Source: Dacryopinax spathularia
Lineage: Eukaryota; Basidiomycota; Dacrymycetes; Dacrymycetales; Dacrymycetaceae
DNA: 64,000 nucleotides
Direction: 5' to 3'
Assembly: GCA_037974965.1 (NCBI GenBank)
Contig: JBBPFI010000001.1
Location: forward strand, 186,001 to 250,000
The position numbers were made by a program, and so were the translations under genes. Within the stretch, counting starts at the first letter, position 1. Each line of letters opens with the position of its first letter. The notes below the pieces were generated by a model. That model made no database searches. It was not told the DNA's origin and saw only the letters and a list, made by a program, of their open reading frames with translations. Shown in pieces: positions 61,620-64,000 of the stretch.

Positions 61620-63633
61620 ATGGACACTGAGCGCGTAGTGCAGGTTGTACTTCACCACCTTTCCACATCCTGCTCCTCCAGCGCACGTGCTCAACTCGCC
61701 TTCATCCGGGGAATCGCCGCAGCCTCGTCTAAGAGGCACACCTGGCGCACCACCGACGCCAGAGGACGACGCGTCCTACTTCTTCTTCACCTTTGACAGT
61801 GATCTGGTCTACCTGTCGTTCTTTGAGGACTGGGGTCCGCTTAATTTGGCGATGGTGTATCGAGCCTGTATCCAGATTCACGACTATCTTCAGGTGCGCC
61901 TACCCCTGTTCTTCATGCGGTGTTCCCTGTAACCTCTCTGTCAGGATGCTCAGCTAAGCTCGCGAAGGCTCGTTCTTTACACTTCCACGGATCCCCGCCG
62001 CAAGGCAAATGCTGCTCTGCTTATGGCCCTATACGTGGTACGCATCCACTGGTCCTTGAATGCGCTAAGCTCTAATTCCCATCAGATGATTGTACAACGC
62101 AAAGCGCCATGGGAAGCCTTTCACCCTATAGCGGAGATGGAGTTTATGCCATTTCGCGACGCTGGACGTGGAAGGTCGGATTTCAACCTCAGCATCCAAG
62201 ATTGCTTGTGGGGTTTATGGAAGGCTCTGCAAAACGGCCTCTGCGATCTGAACGAGTTCTCGGTGGAAGAGTACGAGTATTATGAGAAGGTGGAGAACGG
62301 CGACTGGAATTGGATCACCCCTAACTTCATCGCTTTCGCCTCTCCTGTTGATCCCGGATTCATAAGGCGGAATGCGGCTGCAGCCGCAAACTCGAAATCT
62401 ACAGCCTCGAAAGTCACGGATGTTGCTTTGCAACGGAAATTGCCGGCGCCATTCCTTAATTGCCTGGATTACTTCAGCAAAAACAATGTGAAACTGGTTG
62501 TCCGCCTTAATAACCCACTATACGACAAATCCGTATTCGAGGAGCGAGGGATTGAGCATCTGGAGCTGTACTTCGACGATGGCACGAATCCGACGGACGA
62601 TATTGTGCGCAAGTTTATCCAAGTATCGGAGGGTATCATCGAAGCCGGCGGGGCTGTCGCGGTCCACTGCAAGGCTGGTCTGGGTCGTACGGGAACCCTG
62701 ATTGGGGGTGCGCTTTTTGCATTTGCCAATGAGCTGGTGTCTTACAATGGCTCTAGCTTACCTGATATACAAGCATGCTTTCACGGCGAATGAGGCAATC
62801 GCATTCATGCGTATTGTTCGTCCAGGTAGCGTTGTTGGGCCGCAGCAGGTAAGCCTGGTTTCACTCAGATCTCAAAACCGATCTTCATCACCTACCAGCA
62901 ATACATGTACCTCAAGCAACTGGACTGGTGCCGGTGGGCTGCATATGACGAGATCACGAAGGCACGGGCACAGACGGTAGGGCTTCCACGGCCCGTAACA
63001 CCTGAGGCTGAGAAACCGTTACCACCGGTGCCCCCGGTGACCCCATCGAGACACGTCGCCGCTGGGACCGCTGCGACAGCCTCCGTCGCGCCACCAGGCC
63101 AACCTCGGAAGACGCCCACGGCCAAGAGGATAGCGGTCGATTCTGCTGATTCGGACGATGAGGCATCCTTAACTACGCGCCGGCGTCCACAGACGAAACA
63201 TGCTCGTACTGAGTCGGCAGCCTGTGTGCGCGATATGGCGCCGTCTCGACTAGCGCGCCCAGCGACCCGAGCGGCGCTCGGGAGCACCACACGCAAGCCG
63301 GTGCCTGCTACAACGTTGAAACCGCCGCCATACAAATTGGGACATCCACCCGCGACTGCTGCCAAAGATGTACTGCCCAGGCCCCAGCTGCGGCGTGCTG
63401 CTCAGCGCGCTGAGTCCCCTACCCCGACTCCATCTCGTCTGCCTCAACTCGTTCCAGGGAAACGAACCGCAGCTCTCACGCCATTGCCCAGCAGCTCTGC
63501 TATCCGAGGACGGAAAAAAACTGAAAAAGACGCCTGGATAACGTCAGCGCCGACCCATTCGATTGGACGGCCTCTTCTCCGAGGTATGCGACGACGCAGA
63601 AGTAGCTTCAGCGCCGCCGATGTAGTTGCCTGA
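61620..63633 (+). CDS. CDC14: CDC14 dual-specificity phosphatase
   Basis: The A domain has SYFFFTFDSDLVYLSFFEDW, GPLNLAMVYRACIQIHDYLQ and LVLYTSTDPRRKANAALLMA. The B domain has NWITPNFIAFASPVD, LDYFSKNNVKLVVRLNNPLY and HLELYFDDGTNPTDDIV. The catalytic P-loop is VAVHCKAGLGRTGTLIG, followed after an intron by AYLIYKHAFTANEAIAFMRI and VRPGSVVGPQQ. The tail from about 62960 is Pro/Ala/Arg-rich, probably regulatory, and ends at 63633. Cdc14 reverses CDK phosphorylation at mitotic exit. The start is uncertain: ATG 61620 with an early intron ending near 61730 gives a short head as in relatives. Active-site Cys and Arg are present. Confidence 0.9.
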
Positions 63634-63784
63634 AACTATGTGACCGTTCTTCTTCTACCCTGTATTATAACTGCATATTCTTGTCGACATATTGATACCC
63701 TCGGCCACATTTCTGCCTTGTAGATCATAGGAGCAGCTTAACATTCCATGGCGCCAGTCATGACACGTTCCATGGGGTAACCTG

Positions 63785-64000
63785 CTACATTTTTTGACTA
63801 GAGTACGTGTGCACGCAAGAGAGGAAGAATCTCATATCTTCCGGATCTACTCCAGGTGTGATACCGTGCCCCAGGTTGGCAATCCATGCCTTCGGCCCCT
63901 CGGTCGTGCTATCCCGGAACCCCTCGCACATCCTTTTCACCTCCCGCTCAATTGCCTCCTTGCCACCGTACAAAATATCAGGGTCAATATTTCCCTGCAG
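63785..64000 (-). CDS. HEM12: Uroporphyrinogen decarboxylase, C-terminal part only
   Basis: Minus-strand frame open from the window edge to a stop at 63785. It reads LQGNIDPDILYGGKEAIERE, then VKRMCEGFRD, GPKAWIANLGHGITPGVDPE and DMRFFLSCVHTYSSQKM. This is the C-terminal signature of URO-D, with the conserved NLGHGI-P substrate-site segment. It catalyses decarboxylation of uroporphyrinogen III in heme synthesis. The N-terminal roughly 300 residues lie beyond the window. Confidence 0.9.
   Translation of the reverse strand: MQGNIDPDILYGGKEAIEREVKRMCEGFRDSTTEGPKAWIANLGHGITPGVDPEDMRFFLSCVHTYSSQKM

Overview
The window is nuclear DNA of a basidiomycete fungus, most likely an Agaricomycotina species. 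Genes are compact and split by many 45-60 nt introns (GTGCGT/GTAAGT donors, CAG or TAG acceptors). Exons of 6-30 nt occur, and both the alpha-kinase and the integrase found here belong to families common in mushroom-forming fungi. About 25 protein genes can be recognised. I saw no rRNA, tRNA or CRISPR array.  Layout: 1-2501 3' part of a two-RA-domain signalling protein (+); 2879-6578 CTR9 of the Paf1 complex (+); 6785-15628 an accessory island (below); 15859-17393 mannose-6-phosphate isomerase (+); 17415-19279 Rab escort protein (-); 19689-20709 Mediator subunit 10 (-); 20950-22405 FAD monooxygenase (-); 23067-23529 a MITE; 24765-26796 RIC8/synembryn (+); 27827-28775 SnoaL-like protein (+); 29262-31142 nucleolin/NSR1 (+); 31733-34116 SEC63 (+); 34134-35869 coilin-like protein (-); 36046-38277 membrane-anchored PDI (-); 38668-39431 COA1-like assembly factor (+); 39596-44238 giant PPR protein (-); 44707-45902 uracil phosphoribosyltransferase (-); 46060-47300 RPN10 (-); 47848-49461 actin (+); 49687-52402 SDA1 (+); 53833-54821 SEC14 (-); 55219-56366 EMG1 (-); 56863-57910 SCO1 (+); 58719-61112 MBF/APSES cell-cycle factor (+); 61620-63633 CDC14 (+); 63785-64000 C-terminus of uroporphyrinogen decarboxylase (-).  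The housekeeping genes are not functionally clustered. They cover transcription (CTR9, MED10), ribosome biogenesis (NSR1, SDA1, EMG1), secretion (SEC63, SEC14, REP, PDI), mitochondrial cytochrome oxidase assembly (SCO1, COA1-like, PPR) and cell cycle (MBF, CDC14).  The exception is 6785-15628. This block of about 8.8 kb sits between CTR9 and the isomerase and is bounded by imperfect inverted repeats (a 20/24 core match in which all four differences are transitions). It carries a gene for an unrecognised protein, a convergent integrase-core gene with visible D, D and E residues, and an alpha-kinase gene. All of it, coding, intronic and intergenic, is saturated with the short motif TGCTGG/CCAGCA. 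I read it as a large gene-carrying mobile element of a type I cannot match to a described family. This is the candidate novel system of the window.
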